Position numbers and translations under genes: made by a program
Assembly (NCBI GenBank): GCA_020186115.1
Contig: WSYJ01000170.1
Location: 1 to 41,769 of the forward strand
Direction of reading: 5' to 3'
From: Histomonas meleagridis
Taxonomy: Eukaryota; Parabasalia; Tritrichomonadida; Dientamoebidae
Length of the DNA: 41,769 nucleotides
Shown: positions 1 through 9,704 of the stretch, piece by piece
Layout: every line of letters starts with the position of its first letter
Position numbering within the stretch: position 1 is the first letter of the stretch
The notes under the pieces: model-generated
Databases searched by the model: none
What the model was told of the DNA's origin: nothing
The model's input: the letters and a program-made list of their open reading frames with translations, nothing else

Positions 1-42
1 CGCGGGTGGGAGCGAGTGCGTAGCACGAAGCTCACATAGCGC

Positions 43-58
43 TGTGTGTGTGTGTGTA
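43..58. repeat. GT microsatellite
   Basis: An uninterrupted run of GT dinucleotides directly precedes a transposase relic. It is a simple repeat with no visible function. Confidence 0.8.
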
Positions 59-59
59 T

Positions 60-660
60 GAATTCATTTTTTTCTTCATCAGATATTGTTGGTCTTCTTT
101 TCGCGTGAGGTTTCCTCGATGAAATTCTATTTCGTTTCTTGAATTCATTGATAAATCCTATGCTAATTAGAGAATCTTTTTTGATCATTTTATCAATAGT
201 ATATTTTTCGAGATAAGCTTGGCATGCAATGTCAATAAAATCTTCGTCATTAGAATATAAACCTTGAGATAAGAAATTACCAACGATATAATCTTTAATT
301 GCAGTTTCTTCTTCATTGGTGAATATCCGATGACTGATGCCATGGTTGTTGTCTCATTATCTCCATTTGTTGTTTAACTCCATTTTCTTTCTCCAATATT
401 TCAACGTTGATTCTGAAATTTCTGATTTTTTAGATAATTTGTAAATTAATTCTGAACTACTTAGAATTTTTCAATAACTATTTGTATTTTCTTCCTGACG
501 TCTCTACGCGTGTAATCATTGTGTGGTTTCCCACTGAATACAGGTCTAGCTTAAATCTTTCAGATGTCGGTTCAATGCCGTTTATTTAATTATTTTGACT
601 AGCATTTAAAATTTGAATACGGCGAATTGGAGCGACACCAGGGTAATGAATGTTTGGCGC
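60..660 (-). pseudogene. Tigger/pogo-like transposase, N-terminal fragment
   Basis: Reading the minus strand from about 360 down to 75 gives a stretch that matches, residue for residue in many places, the N-terminal half of the better preserved transposase at 25190-26205. Shared features are HR-F-T-EEE, a DYIV.NFL segment, NEDFIDIA and AKRRPT. Upstream (360-560) lies a decayed helix-turn-helix region with stops, and 620-650 matches the outer flank of the other copy (GAATTGGAG.GACAC.AGGGTAAT). The catalytic DDE half would lie left of the window or is lost. This is a dead DNA-transposon remnant. The family assignment rests on the catalytic motifs of the second copy. Confidence 0.7.
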
Positions 661-876
661 CAAACCATTCATACAATTACACATAAAATTTGATAATAAA
701 TTTACTTTTTATGTTCAAATTTTGATAGATGTTTTCCAGCCTATAATGTTAGGTCAGCATTTCATCGTTTTCAAAAAGTAATATAATTAACCGAAACTAA
801 TTATGAGTGAATTGATTGTATGAATCAATTGGAAATTTCGATTTACGATTATTCTTTTTTATATAGGATTTGATTT
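661..876. other. AT-rich intergenic stretch
   Basis: No convincing coding frame or RNA gene is visible between the transposase scrap and the GC-rich Polinton-end sequence. Confidence 0.5.
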
Positions 877-948
877 TTGCCTTCGGCAATCCCTGAGGGG
901 CGGGCCCCTAGGGTTCTAGGGATTCGTCCCGACCGCATTATATACCTA
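877..948 (-). repeat. solo Polinton-end sequence (GC-rich inverted repeat)
   Basis: On the minus strand this reads TAGGTATATAATGCGGTCGG, then a GC-rich part centred on CCCTAGGGGCCCGCCCC. The same leading motif starts Polinton copies A (9613-9660) and C (39743-39775). No Polinton gene follows here. It is therefore an isolated end, a small non-autonomous derivative, or the scar of a lost copy beside host genes. Confidence 0.6.
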
Positions 949-1099
949 GGACGTATCATAACCAATTTTTATGCTTAACAGCAAGAAAACATATTGGTTT
1001 ATCAAACTTAACAAAAAAATATGTGAAAGTTTATTAATAATTCTTCATCTTTACAAAATAAACGGTTCCTATTGCTATCGTAGCGGGGCATCCCAACTG

Positions 1100-1105
1100 T
1101 CACTT
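1100..1105 (+). promoter_or_regulatory. initiator (Inr) of the nitrilase gene
   Basis: TCACTT matches the trichomonad initiator consensus TCA+1-Py-(T/A). It would give a 20-nt leader before the ATG at 1122. A second, poorer TCA lies at 1116. The assignment is by motif and distance only. Confidence 0.5.
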
Positions 1106-1121
1106 TTCCTTAAGCTCAAAA

Positions 1122-1910
1122 ATGAGCTCTCAGGAAAAAATTCGAGTCAGTCTTGTTCAAATGGATATAGTTTGGGAAAACAAACAAGAAAACCTTCGGA
1201 AAGTTCATGAGAAACTTAAGGCTCTTTGCGGGATGACTGATATTGTTATTTTGCCTGAAACGTTTTCGACTGGTTTCAGTATGAATACACCTAACTTAGC
1301 AGAACCTACAACAGGAGAAACCATAACTATGCTCCAGAAATGGTCTAAAGAATATCAATTTGCAATTGTTGGAAGTTATATTTCAAAAGAACAATCAAAT
1401 TTCTATAACCGCGCTTTCTTTCTTACACCTAATGGTGACTCTTATTTTTATGATAAACGTCATCTTTTTAGAATGGCCAATGAAATTGATCATTTTTCTT
1501 CTGGAATCTCAAGACAGGTTATTTCGTACATGGGATGGAATATTATGCTTCTTGTCTGTTATGATTTACGGTTTCCTGTTTGGAGTCGGAATGTTAATAA
1601 TGAATATGATCTTTTAATTTACGTTGCTAACTGGCCTATTGCGCGCAGAAGTGTTTGGGATATATTATTACAAGCTCGCGCCATCGAAAACATAAGTTAT
1701 GTTTGTGGAGTAAATCGTATTGGCAAAGATAACAACGAGATAAATCACAACGGTGGAAGCGCTGCGTATTCGCCGAAGGGCGAACTTTTGACGATTGTTC
1801 CTGATAACGAAGAAGGAATCGCTACTATTGAACTTGATCTTTCCGAATTACGAAAATTCAGAATTGATTTTCCTGCATGGAAAGATGAGGACAAATTTAC
1901 AATGTTTTAA
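1122..1910 (+). CDS. carbon-nitrogen hydrolase, nitrilase / omega-amidase (Nit2-YafV) type
   Basis: The protein has 262 residues, the normal length for the branch that hydrolyses omega-amides such as alpha-ketoglutaramate. The nitrilase triad is visible: Glu46 in LPETFSTGF, Lys112 in YDKRHLF and Cys146 in CYDLRFP, with a second glutamate in FRMANE near 121. GGSAAYSPKGE near residue 217 fits the conserved C-terminal part. No signal peptide or membrane segment is seen, so it should be cytosolic, acting in glutamine and methionine-salvage chemistry. It begins just after an initiator motif, is intronless and unbroken, and shows no link to the surrounding transposons. The exact substrate (deaminated glutamine or asparagine, or another amide) cannot be read from sequence. 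Confidence 0.93.
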   Translation: MSSQEKIRVSLVQMDIVWENKQENLRKVHEKLKALCGMTDIVILPETFSTGFSMNTPNLAEPTTGETITMLQKWSKEYQFAIVGSYISKEQSNFYNRAFFLTPNGDSYFYDKRHLFRMANEIDHFSSGISRQVISYMGWNIMLLVCYDLRFPVWSRNVNNEYDLLIYVANWPIARRSVWDILLQARAIENISYVCGVNRIGKDNNEINHNGGSAAYSPKGELLTIVPDNEEGIATIELDLSELRKFRIDFPAWKDEDKFTMF

Positions 1911-2341
1911 ACATATTTCCTTGCAAACTTTTAAATCGATGAAATTTTGTGCAAAAATTTTTGAACTTGATGGAAGTGGTGGTAATCAACCTTCGAAAAG
2001 ATATAAAATTTGTTTGAGATAAATTTCAACTGTATTTACTTAAATGAATTCATTCAAGGTAATTTGCTGGTAAATTTGCTGTAGCATTTCAAAATCAATT
2101 TTGTTTTCTAATGGCTTTATTCCTTTTTTTGCGAGTTTTTTTAACTTTTTTTTATATGATTTAATGATTTTTTGAACAATATTAAATCAAAAATTAAAAA
2201 GTATTGTTGAACAAATTCAAGAATTCTGGCCTAATTTTTCGGTGTATGTGATTCATCTTTTTGTTCATTGGATTATAATCATTATATTTTCAGAGCAAAC
2301 TTGAAAATTAATCGCCGATACAAACGGTTTTTCATCAGCAA
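1911..2341. other. intergenic region
   Basis: AT-rich spacer between two host genes. Short open stretches here lack any family signature. The last ten bases before the next ATG hold a TCATC initiator-like motif (2332-2336). Confidence 0.5.
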
Positions 2342-2902
2342 ATGCCCCCAAAAAAGAAGGGAAAAAAAACAAGAATCAGAAAAGCAAAACTTGAAGAAGA
2401 AGAAAGAATTAAATCTCAAAATCTCCCTGAGGTTCGTAAACGCTTTGAATATCTTTATAGTATTTATGATTCTGATGATACTGGCTCAATTAATGAAGAA
2501 GATTTTCCCAATTTTGTCAGATCACTTGGGCTATATGCCACTAATGCGCAAATAAACAAACTCTCCAATTTATGTAAAGAAGAAGAAAATGGAGCATATT
2601 ATCCTTCTTCCAAGTTAGAAGAAGTACTTACCCCTTTGATTATTGATGCTATGCTTAACCCTTCGTCTGATTATGCTGCACCATCAGAGGAGCAACTTGC
2701 GTTAGCTTTGAAATCTCTTGATTTAGAACACAAAGGTCATTTAACAGAAAGCGACTTTCGAACAATTATGTCAAACAATGGAGAAAAACTCGATTCCGAT
2801 GAATTAGAACAAGCATTTGATGAAGCTGTTAATCCAGTGACAGGTGTAATTGATTTGGACAGATATACTGGGCGTTTGTTATATAACTCCAAATTGTTTT
2901 AA
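2342..2902 (+). CDS. EF-hand protein, candidate dynein regulatory complex subunit 8 (DRC8/EFCAB2-like)
   Basis: The protein has 186 residues. A Lys/Arg-rich head (residues 1-16) is followed by a calmodulin-like body. The loop at 43-54 (DSDDTGSINEED) has the Asp/Asp/Thr/Glu pattern of a calcium-binding EF-hand. The loops near 127-138 (DLEHKGHLTESD) and 163-174 (NPVTGVIDLDRY) have lost liganding residues. The C-terminal half, with its GEKLDSDELEQAF segment and a final hand beginning NP..G, resembles DRC8, which sits in the nexin link between axonemal doublets. Trichomonads are flagellated, so a flagellar role is plausible. A centrin or other calmodulin-like protein is the alternative. The leader would be about 8 nt, counted from TCATC at 2332. 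Confidence 0.85.
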   Translation: MPPKKKGKKTRIRKAKLEEEERIKSQNLPEVRKRFEYLYSIYDSDDTGSINEEDFPNFVRSLGLYATNAQINKLSNLCKEEENGAYYPSSKLEEVLTPLIIDAMLNPSSDYAAPSEEQLALALKSLDLEHKGHLTESDFRTIMSNNGEKLDSDELEQAFDEAVNPVTGVIDLDRYTGRLLYNSKLF

Positions 2903-3803
2903 ACATTTTCATTAAATTCAAATTAAATAATCAAAAATATTCTTCGAATTTTAGTTTAAATTAAAATGTTGAAATGATTTTTTGAAAAAAATAAAAAGGA
3001 ATTTTTCTGTAATGTTATTCAGTTATAATATCTCACATTCCAAAAAATTTGCTTTTTAAAAGTTAGAGTTTATATATAGGAAACAGTTTATATTATTGAT
3101 ATAGTACTGCCTTTATTCATGTTATGAGGTTGTCAATATATTGATGGGGTTGATAAAAACAAGGCAGAATTTTTAATTATAATTTCATCTTGATTTCATT
3201 ATCTATTCAATGGTTTTCAAAATTGAAGTACTTATATAACAATGGATAATGGATTGGAGATAAAGCATTCTTAACCTAGAATATTAATATATATTAAAGC
3301 TTTCTAATTAATTACAATTAGGGATATGTTATTTTTTAGAAATCATTAGAAAATTGAAGAAAAACTGAAAATAAATATAGGATTTGGGATTCATATAAGT
3401 AATATAAACACTGTAAAATAACTGACTTGTTTTACTATTAATTTCATTTCCCTTGAATATAAACAATATTTCATATGAGCAAAACATCAATACATTAACA
3501 CTTACAACATATTCAGTAATGATGCAAAGAAATTTAACCCAATTTTGACGTTGACTTTATCGTAAGTGAGCTTTTTTACAAGCGAAATACTTGAAAAATC
3601 AAACCTTAAAAAACAAGTTATCTATTGACTTTGGAGATTTTTTGATTTATTCCAATATAATACAATACTTAAATATTTGATATAACTTTGTTATATTTGC
3701 TTAAAGCAGAAACAAAGCGAGATATTTAAATTCGTAAGCACATTGTTTGTCAAATTGGCGGTAAAATTGAATTTAAAAATGGCGCTAAAATCAGTTTCTA
3801 TTA
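2903..3803. other. intergenic region
   Basis: About 0.9 kb of very AT-rich spacer. No coding frame with amino-acid composition like its neighbours, no tRNA-like fold and no match to the mobile elements of this window was seen. A TCAGTT motif at 3791, 13 nt before the next ATG, is a weak initiator candidate. Confidence 0.5.
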
Positions 3804-4553
3804 ATGACAGAAGAAGAAAAGACTCAGACCGAAGAAAAGCAAGAAAAGGAGGAAAAGAAGGTTGAGAAGAAGAATGGGAAGAAACCAAGGAAGACAACAA
3901 CCACCAAAAAAGATGCATCAAAGAAAAAAGTGATGAAAAAGAAGACAACTAATGCAACAAAGAAAACATCAAAGAAGGACTCGACTAAGAAGGGCTCTAC
4001 TAAGAAAGCAGCCCAAAAGAAGACAACAACTAAAAAGTTGGTAAAGAAAGCAACCAAACCTGAGAAGAAATCGACCAAGAAAAGCGATACAAAACCCAAG
4101 AAGACAACGAAGAAGCAAACAACAACAAAGGCAAAGAAGAGTACAGCAAATAAGAATGAATCAAAGGTTCAAAAAATTAATCTTTATGAACAATGGGTTG
4201 CTGAAGCCATATTCAATCTTAAAACAGAAGAAAAACCATACGTAAGTTATTTGAAGATTAAGCAATATCTTCTTGATTATATGGATAAAGGATTATATAC
4301 TGTCATTCCAAAAAGGACAAAGAAAACACTTTCTTCTCTAACAGAAAAGAAGCTTCTGAAGGCCAAAAAAGAATCATATGCATTCTCATCCAAAGGATTA
4401 AAGACAATCGCACCAGAAAAAACTGTTAAGAGAAAGCGTATAGCACGCCCAGAGAAAAAGCCAAAGAAGGTTGTAGAAAATATTGAACCTGTTAAGAGTA
4501 AGGTTGTCACCCTATCAGGTCGCGTTTCAAGACCACCAACAATTTCAGAATAA
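3804..4553 (+). CDS. Lys-rich linker-histone-like (H1-like) chromatin protein
   Basis: The protein has 249 residues. Residues 1-20 are acidic, and 21-122 are a long Lys/Thr/Ser/Ala tail built of KKTT, TKK and KKS pieces. Residues about 127-195 form a compact segment (YEQWVAEAIFNLK, then KQYLLDYM, then LSSLTEKKLLKAKKESYAF) with the helix, helix and beta-wing pattern of a winged helix. A short basic tail follows. Tail plus winged helix is what linker histones use to bind nucleosomal DNA. Here the long basic tail precedes the folded domain instead of following it, unlike animal H1. A basic transcription factor with a winged helix is the alternative. The gene is intact and lies in the host block. 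Confidence 0.75.
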   Translation: MTEEEKTQTEEKQEKEEKKVEKKNGKKPRKTTTTKKDASKKKVMKKKTTNATKKTSKKDSTKKGSTKKAAQKKTTTKKLVKKATKPEKKSTKKSDTKPKKTTKKQTTTKAKKSTANKNESKVQKINLYEQWVAEAIFNLKTEEKPYVSYLKIKQYLLDYMDKGLYTVIPKRTKKTLSSLTEKKLLKAKKESYAFSSKGLKTIAPEKTVKRKRIARPEKKPKKVVENIEPVKSKVVTLSGRVSRPPTISE

Positions 4554-4920
4554 AAAAAGCTTAATGACGACTTAAACTAAATTTTTCTTCTTGTCCTTTT
4601 TTGTCTTAAATAGTTGAAAGTAATGTTTCATAATTTCAATAATAAATTGCAATTTGAATATATAAAGAGAGAAATACAGCAAAAAATTTGATGCATGAGA
4701 GCACAGAACGAAAGTATTTAATGTTAGGATGAAACTTTTGATTTCGAAATAATTTCATTTTACTTTTTCTGCAAAAGTATGTTTTTTGAATCACTGTAGC
4801 TTTCACTAGCCTTGAGTTATGCATTGTTTTTGCTGCAGAATATTGGAGTTGAGCTTGGAATTGGCATTTTATGTCTTGGTGCAAATTTGAATACTTTAGA
4901 AAATCTGCCCTTCAACAAGA
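4554..4920. other. intergenic region
   Basis: AT-rich spacer with no supported gene on either strand. TCAAC at 4912, just before the next ATG, is an initiator-like motif with a leader under 10 nt. Confidence 0.5.
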
Positions 4921-6689
4921 ATGGACTTCCAAGTTCCATTTGATGAAATATCATCATTAGAATTTAATAAAGAAGAAGATGTACCAAAACAAATCATAGT
5001 TTTACCACCCAAAAAAGAGGATTCTGAATTAACATTATCATTCAAATATAATTCTGTATACATTTTCCCGCAGGAACAATTCAAATGCAAAGAAATTAAA
5101 ATAAAAGAGAAGAAAATAACTCTCAAAAATTTTCACATAGATTGTTTATTTGCAGTATCAGATTCTGAAATAACACTAGAAAATTGTGAGTTCAATATTA
5201 AAAACCCAGACGAAGCAACACTGTTTTCATTTTCTAAACTTAACGTTAATGATTCAAAATTTATAAGCACAAAAATCATTTTAATTAAATCTCATGTTAA
5301 CTTCAATAATTCAGAATTTACGTGCGGTTCTAAAGAAGAAGCATGTTGTGTTCAAGCAGCTGGTTGTGATCTTTGTATTAGCAGATGTAATTTTCATGAT
5401 ATCGATTCAAAAGTTATTTATACCGAAATTTCAACAATATTAATTGAACATTCGAAATTTAGCAATATTAGCGACACTGCGGTATCTATCACCACCAATT
5501 CAGAATCTATATTAATTGATAATCAATTTGATCATTGTAATTATTCAAATATTTATATCATCGAATCATTTAAAAACACAATCAAAGACTCCAGTTTTTC
5601 AAATGCCAAAGAGACAGCTGTATGTATTTCACATAGTAGTTGTAATTTTGACAATGTTAAACTTGAAAACATAGGAGGAAATGCTATTTATGGAAACAAT
5701 GGTTCACATTTTGAAGTTCGTGGCGCAACCATTACTGGTACACAATACCCATCCATTATCCTTATAAATAACACAGATTGCTTCCTTGATGATGTTAACG
5801 TTCGCGATACAACAGAAAGTGCTATCGTTCTAAGATGCAACTGCTCGATAACCGCAAAGAACGTTAACATCACAAATCAGAAATCGGTTGGCATCAAAAT
5901 TTCTGATTCCCGCGAGGTAAAGTTCACAAACGTAAAAGTGCAGGGGTGTGGATGCGACTGTGTGAATTTATGTGATTTTGCTCAAGCATCATTTGATCAT
6001 TGTGAGTTTGGTGATGCAAACGAGTATGTTATTAATGTTTTCACAGGTGCTGAAATTGTTCTTAATAATTGTTTAATTTTTGGAAAATCTCTTTCACCAA
6101 TGTATATACATAGAGGGGGAAGCGCCCAAATTGACGGCCTTATTTTTGCTGATACTCAACTCGACATTTCAACAATTAAGATTCCATCTGATAATTCAGG
6201 TGAAAGAAGTCTTAAAGATATGTGCAAGATAGAAACAAGCCGACCAATTTTTGCAGTTCGTAATTATGTAGTCGGTGATTTGAAATCATTTAATTCCATT
6301 ATTAATTCTGATTCAATTTCTGTACAATTTGACCAATCACCGTTTGCTAAAGCCAAATGTCTTATTTGTTCGAAAGAGTTTGATGATTGCCATCTCATTC
6401 CATGCGGGCATTGCTGTTATTGCATGGACTGCTGGAACAAATTCGATAAAAAGCCCGATTCGTGCCCTGTCGGACGGTTATTGTAAACGCGTCAAAACTT
6501 TATAACGAGTCGCCCGACCAAAGCAAAACATGTGCAATTTGCTATACTGATCCAATTGATTCTTATTTCATTCCTTGTGGCCATACAATTTGCAAAAGAT
6601 GTTACTTAAGGTGTTTGTATGATTCAGAAAAATGCCCGTTTTGCAGAGAAAGAAGTGTGCAAGCAAGACCTTTTGTAACGTATGAATAA
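4921..6689 (+). CDS. right-handed beta-helix protein with two C-terminal RING fingers (frameshifted)
   Basis: Residues about 60-470 consist of roughly 22-residue Asn/Ile/Asp-rich turns (pattern I.I.N..F.N, V.I..S...F.NV), as in parallel beta-helix (pectate-lyase/NosD-like) folds. A first RING follows at 6357-6470: C-x2-C, then PCGH-x3-C-x2-C, then CP, of the IAP/MDM2 type. The frame then stops at 6486. A second RING continues in the -1 frame (6462-6689): CAIC, IPCGHTICKRC, KCPFCRE, the classical C3HC4 spacing. The break lies at CCCTGTCGG inside the last Cys pair of RING 1, where loss of one copy of a tandem CTGT would explain it. The intact protein would be a RING E3 ubiquitin ligase with a repeat sensor or scaffold domain. 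Pseudogene, assembly error or two genes remain possible. Confidence 0.8.
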
Positions 6690-6772
6690 ATAAGAATAAT
6701 TCCTAAGTTTAATGATAAAATCAAGAAAATATTTGATGATGTTCTATTAAGTTATTTCTTCGTTATTTTTTT

Positions 6773-7500
6773 TTAAAGCATTTTCGAGACGGTTACGAAA
6801 AAATTTAAAACGGTTGCTACAACGTTGTAGAACAATCTAACTGTTTTGTAGAAAACACTTTCTAAAAAACTTATAGATGTAATTGCAAAAATGTTTAGAC
6901 ATCCTTGAAGTAGTTTGGCATAAAAGACATAATGTGGTCCCAATAAACTTCGCATTTTTCGTATTTGATTTCGAATATTGAGTATTTTAGTAATCTCCAA
7001 AATATTAGCTCGAGCCATCATCTTTTGTCCAAAGGGTAGATTAGATATTTTCAGTCTATTATAATACAAAAATCCTGCCATTTGTCTTTTGATTGCGAAT
7101 TTTAACAATGAAAATGCTACTTCTATAATGTTTAGCATTGGAAAATATGGTGTAAGGTATTTATATTCCCAGGAATCCTGCATAGACACATATTTGGCTA
7201 TTTTCATTTTCAGCATGGATCCGACGATTGTCAAAAATGAGTGTCACTTTTGATAAATGTATCGGTATTACAACTTCTGTTAGCAGAGTTAAAAATAACT
7301 TAGGAATTTATGGAATCTACTCCAGAATCATAAAACACAAAATCTAGATCTTTGCTCAAACAAGCACAAACAGACATATTAGTGCCTTTGTTTTGTGCAA
7401 TGGTAACTATTGCTCGGTTACCTTTTTTAGTTAGCGCTTGTCTTCTGAGTGTGTTCAAATAAAAACCACATTTGTCAATAAGATAATTAAGTTAGATCTT
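6773..7500 (-). pseudogene. Tc1/IS630-type DDE transposase relic
   Basis: Minus-strand reading from about 7490 to 7310 gives a DKCGFYLNT-like start, an RRQAL..KGNRA segment and a QNKGTNMSVCACLS core, the layout around the first catalytic Asp of Tc1/IS630 transposases. Further down (7234-6773), TPYFPMLNIIEVAFSLLK corresponds to the P-Y-S-P-x-LNPIE-x-W region, in which the last catalytic acidic residue and several partners are changed. Stops and frame changes lie between the two parts. No inverted-repeat ends were recognised. It is a decayed transposon at the 3' side of the host gene block. Confidence 0.75.
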
Positions 7501-7707
7501 GATTTTGAAATGAACCATTGTAAATATTTTTGTTGATTTATTTTATTGATAATATCATTCCTCATTTTATTATAGAATGAAGAATCTTTTAGGGTTATTA
7601 ATTCACCGTTCAAATACACACACACATGCAAAACCTGGCTAGCTTGGGTAGCACCCTGCGCTTTAGCCTACGGCTTGCTCTTCGGCGCCTTGCGCCTCGG
7701 TGTGTTG
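7501..7707. other. short intergenic stretch with GC-rich edge
   Basis: AT-rich sequence carrying a short (AC) run near 7617-7626, then a GC-rich stretch (7660-7700) with CTTGC, CCTTGCGCC and CTCGG pieces directly outside the tip of the long inverted repeat. Confidence 0.4.
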
Positions 7708-7825
7708 GTTCGCTCCTTCGTCGCTACCATATGATACCACTATCGGAAGGGTAATTTAATCAAAATTTTAAGGATTCAAAAATAACGCTAGTTTTTAAAA
7801 AATTTAATTTTTTTATTATATAGAA

Positions 7826-8110
7826 ATGGCACCAACATATTTTGATGAATTACCAAAAACAACCATTGAAATAAAAAAGGTTCGAGGACTTGAAGTTAAA
7901 CCAAGAAAATATTATTATGATTTTCAAAAACGGCAAATCATCAGAAGATGTAATTTAAAATTTGATCCGAAACCATTTGCTATTATTCAAGGACCTAAAT
8001 TCCAACCAGTATTAATATCAAGAGATAAACCGTCAAAACGTTTTGATTTACTTATGCTTATTAATTCATTTGCGAGAAAATATGAAGATAGGATACGTAA
8101 GTCAGTTTAA
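7826..8110 (+). CDS. small basic protein within the left arm of E
   Basis: A 94-residue intact frame begins at an ATG preceded by TATATAGAA. The protein is basic and rich in Lys, Arg, Phe and Tyr (RKYYYDFQKRQIIRRC, then SFARKYEDRIRK) with no recognised domain. The right arm of E lacks this segment, so it is an insertion in one arm or a loss from the other. Flanking CTATCGGAAG repeats (7741 and 8141) bracket it, which suggests gain or loss by recombination between them. Coding status is supported by amphipathic composition and normal start context, not by homology. Confidence 0.5.
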   Translation: MAPTYFDELPKTTIEIKKVRGLEVKPRKYYYDFQKRQIIRRCNLKFDPKPFAIIQGPKFQPVLISRDKPSKRFDLLMLINSFARKYEDRIRKSV

Positions 8111-8519
8111 GCAAGCAGTTGTACCATTATTTTTATCACTATCGGAAGATGTCTGCACTAGATTTATTTGTTATTATTTACTGTTAATCACTATACGGAG
8201 ATGTCGAAACTAGAATTTTTTTTATTTTTATATATAGGACTATATAATAGGACAGTCTACCTGGATAAATAAAAAGTAAGTAGTTGTAGAAAGTAGAAAT
8301 TCTGGAAATAGCAAAACTATCGAAAATCACTAAAAAACGGGGTATATTTATGGTTGGACACTATATTTCTGCTAATCATTTACGGAAGATGTCTACACTA
8401 ATATTTACTGTTTACCCACATTTTTAATAGGTTTGATGTCAAAACACGCCATTTTAACATGAATACCTATCATTTTTAATAGGTTTGACATCTAAACACC
8501 CATTTTCGCAGTAATACCT

Positions 8520-9220
8520 CGAAAAATGACGTGAAAATCACTGATTTCAGGGATTTTGTAATTTCTATTTCCTCCTCGTGTAAAAAGAGTTTGGTTTCAT
8601 CAATTCCGGGAAGACTGTCCTGTCATAGTGTCCTTTATGATAACATTAATTCCCAAAAAATAATTTTTTTGTCAGCATTCCCGCAAAACGAAGTAAACTT
8701 AGTGTCGGAACTTATGTTTTGTCAGACATGTAACAGTAATGTTAACAGCATTACACACATATCTGTAACAGTAATGTTGTTAACATATATGAGTAATTCA
8801 TGTAAAAATGACGTGAAAATCACTGATTTCAGGGATTTTGTAATTTCTATTTCCTCCTCGTGTAAAAAGAGTTTGGTTTCATCAATTCCGGGAAGACTGT
8901 CCTGTCATAGTGTCCTTTATGATAACATTAATTCCAAAAATAATTTTTGTCAGCATTCCCGCAAAACGAAGTAAACTTAGTGTCGGAACTTATGTTTTGT
9001 CAGACATGTAACAGTAATGTTAACAGCATTACACACATATCTGTAACAGTAATGTTGTTAACATATATGAGTAATTCATGTAAAAATGACGTGAAAATCA
9101 CTGATTTCAGGGATTTTGTAATTTCTATTTCCTCCTCGTGTAAAAAGAGTTTGGTTTCATCAATTCCGGGAAGACTGTCCTGTCATAGTGTCCTTTATGA
9201 TAACAATATTATTTTCATTT
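8520..9220. repeat. tandem ~290-bp units in the left arm
   Basis: Units start at about 8523, 8809 and 9085 with AAAATGACGTGAAAATCACTG. The first two run through TCAGCATTCCCGCAAAACG and AACAGTAATGTTGTTAACAT, and the third is cut short. Open frames of about 100 codons recur in each unit, but they repeat with the DNA and show no protein-like constraint. They are treated as non-coding. Confidence 0.85.
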
Positions 9221-9292
9221 ATGGCTCACGTTCAAGTTACGAGTTGTATGTTTTTTGTTCGACGATAGTTTGAATATTTTACAAATAACACT

Positions 9293-9375
9293 TAACGGTC
9301 ACCGTTAATTAACAGTCGCCATTAAATAAACGGTCGACATCAAATAAACGGTCGCCATTATTTAACGGTCGTTTG
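9293..9375. repeat. short ACGGTCGCC-type repeats
   Basis: Five spaced copies of (T)AA(A)CGGTC(G/A)(C/A)C appear in alternating forms, mirrored at 21725-21810 in the right arm. A spaced hexamer array like this could bind a replication or transposition protein. That role is inference. Confidence 0.5.
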
Positions 9376-9627
9376 TCACTTTATCAGGGTGCGATCACAA
9401 AACCGTCCGAGCTGCCAGGAATTTTTTATAAACCGAAAACCGCTTTCTGATTGAATGACCATTAAAAAAGTCACGTTTTTAGTACATTTTCAAATGTTAA
9501 CCTTTTGTATGTGCTCAGAAATGGGTGTCAGTCGTAAAATATAATTGAATACACATTAAAACCAGTGGCAAAACGATCATGTCATAAAATTTTTTTCGAG
9601 ACATAGACAAAGGTAGGTATATAATGC

Positions 9628-9704
9628 GGTCGGGAATGATCACGAGGTCCCTAGGGGCCCCGCCGGGGGCGGGGCCCCTAGGGACCTCGTGATCATTCCC
9701 GACC
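9628..9704. repeat. perfect 37-bp-arm GC-rich hairpin at the Polinton end
   Basis: Arms 9628-9664 and 9668-9704 are exact reverse complements around a 3-nt GGG loop. The outer part reads GGTCGGGAATGATCACGAGG and the inner part is CCCTAGGGGCCCCGCC. The left arm alone is found at copy C and, diverged, at 931-948. The right flank (TTTACTTTTCACTGGGGGG) matches copy B. It may be two Polinton ends fused head to head, or a functional terminal hairpin. Confidence 0.9.

Larger units (their letters stand above)
7708..9612. repeat. left long terminal inverted repeat of E
   Basis: Inverted match to 21487-23198. The arm holds CTATCGGAAG/CGGAGATGTC motifs, GACTATATAATAGGACAG-type blocks, two full and one partial ~290-bp units (8520-9220) and an ACGGTCG-rich zone. 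Unlike the right arm it contains an open reading frame (7826-8110). The match fades exactly where Polinton copy A begins. Confidence 0.75.

Noticed and set aside
1-60. Possible telomere-like or rRNA start because of GC-rich sequence and GT run
   Set aside because: No telomeric repeat and no rRNA features. Only a GT microsatellite is seen.
3691-4099. Phe/Val/Ser-rich minus frames that look like membrane proteins
   Set aside because: They are antisense shadows of the Lys-rich coding region at 3804-4553.
8531-9273. Long open frames (about 147 and 108 codons) starting KITDFRDFVISIS on the plus strand
   Set aside because: They repeat with each ~290-bp arm unit and recur inverted at 21824-22428. 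Frames shift between units, and composition is not protein-like beyond the DNA repeat.
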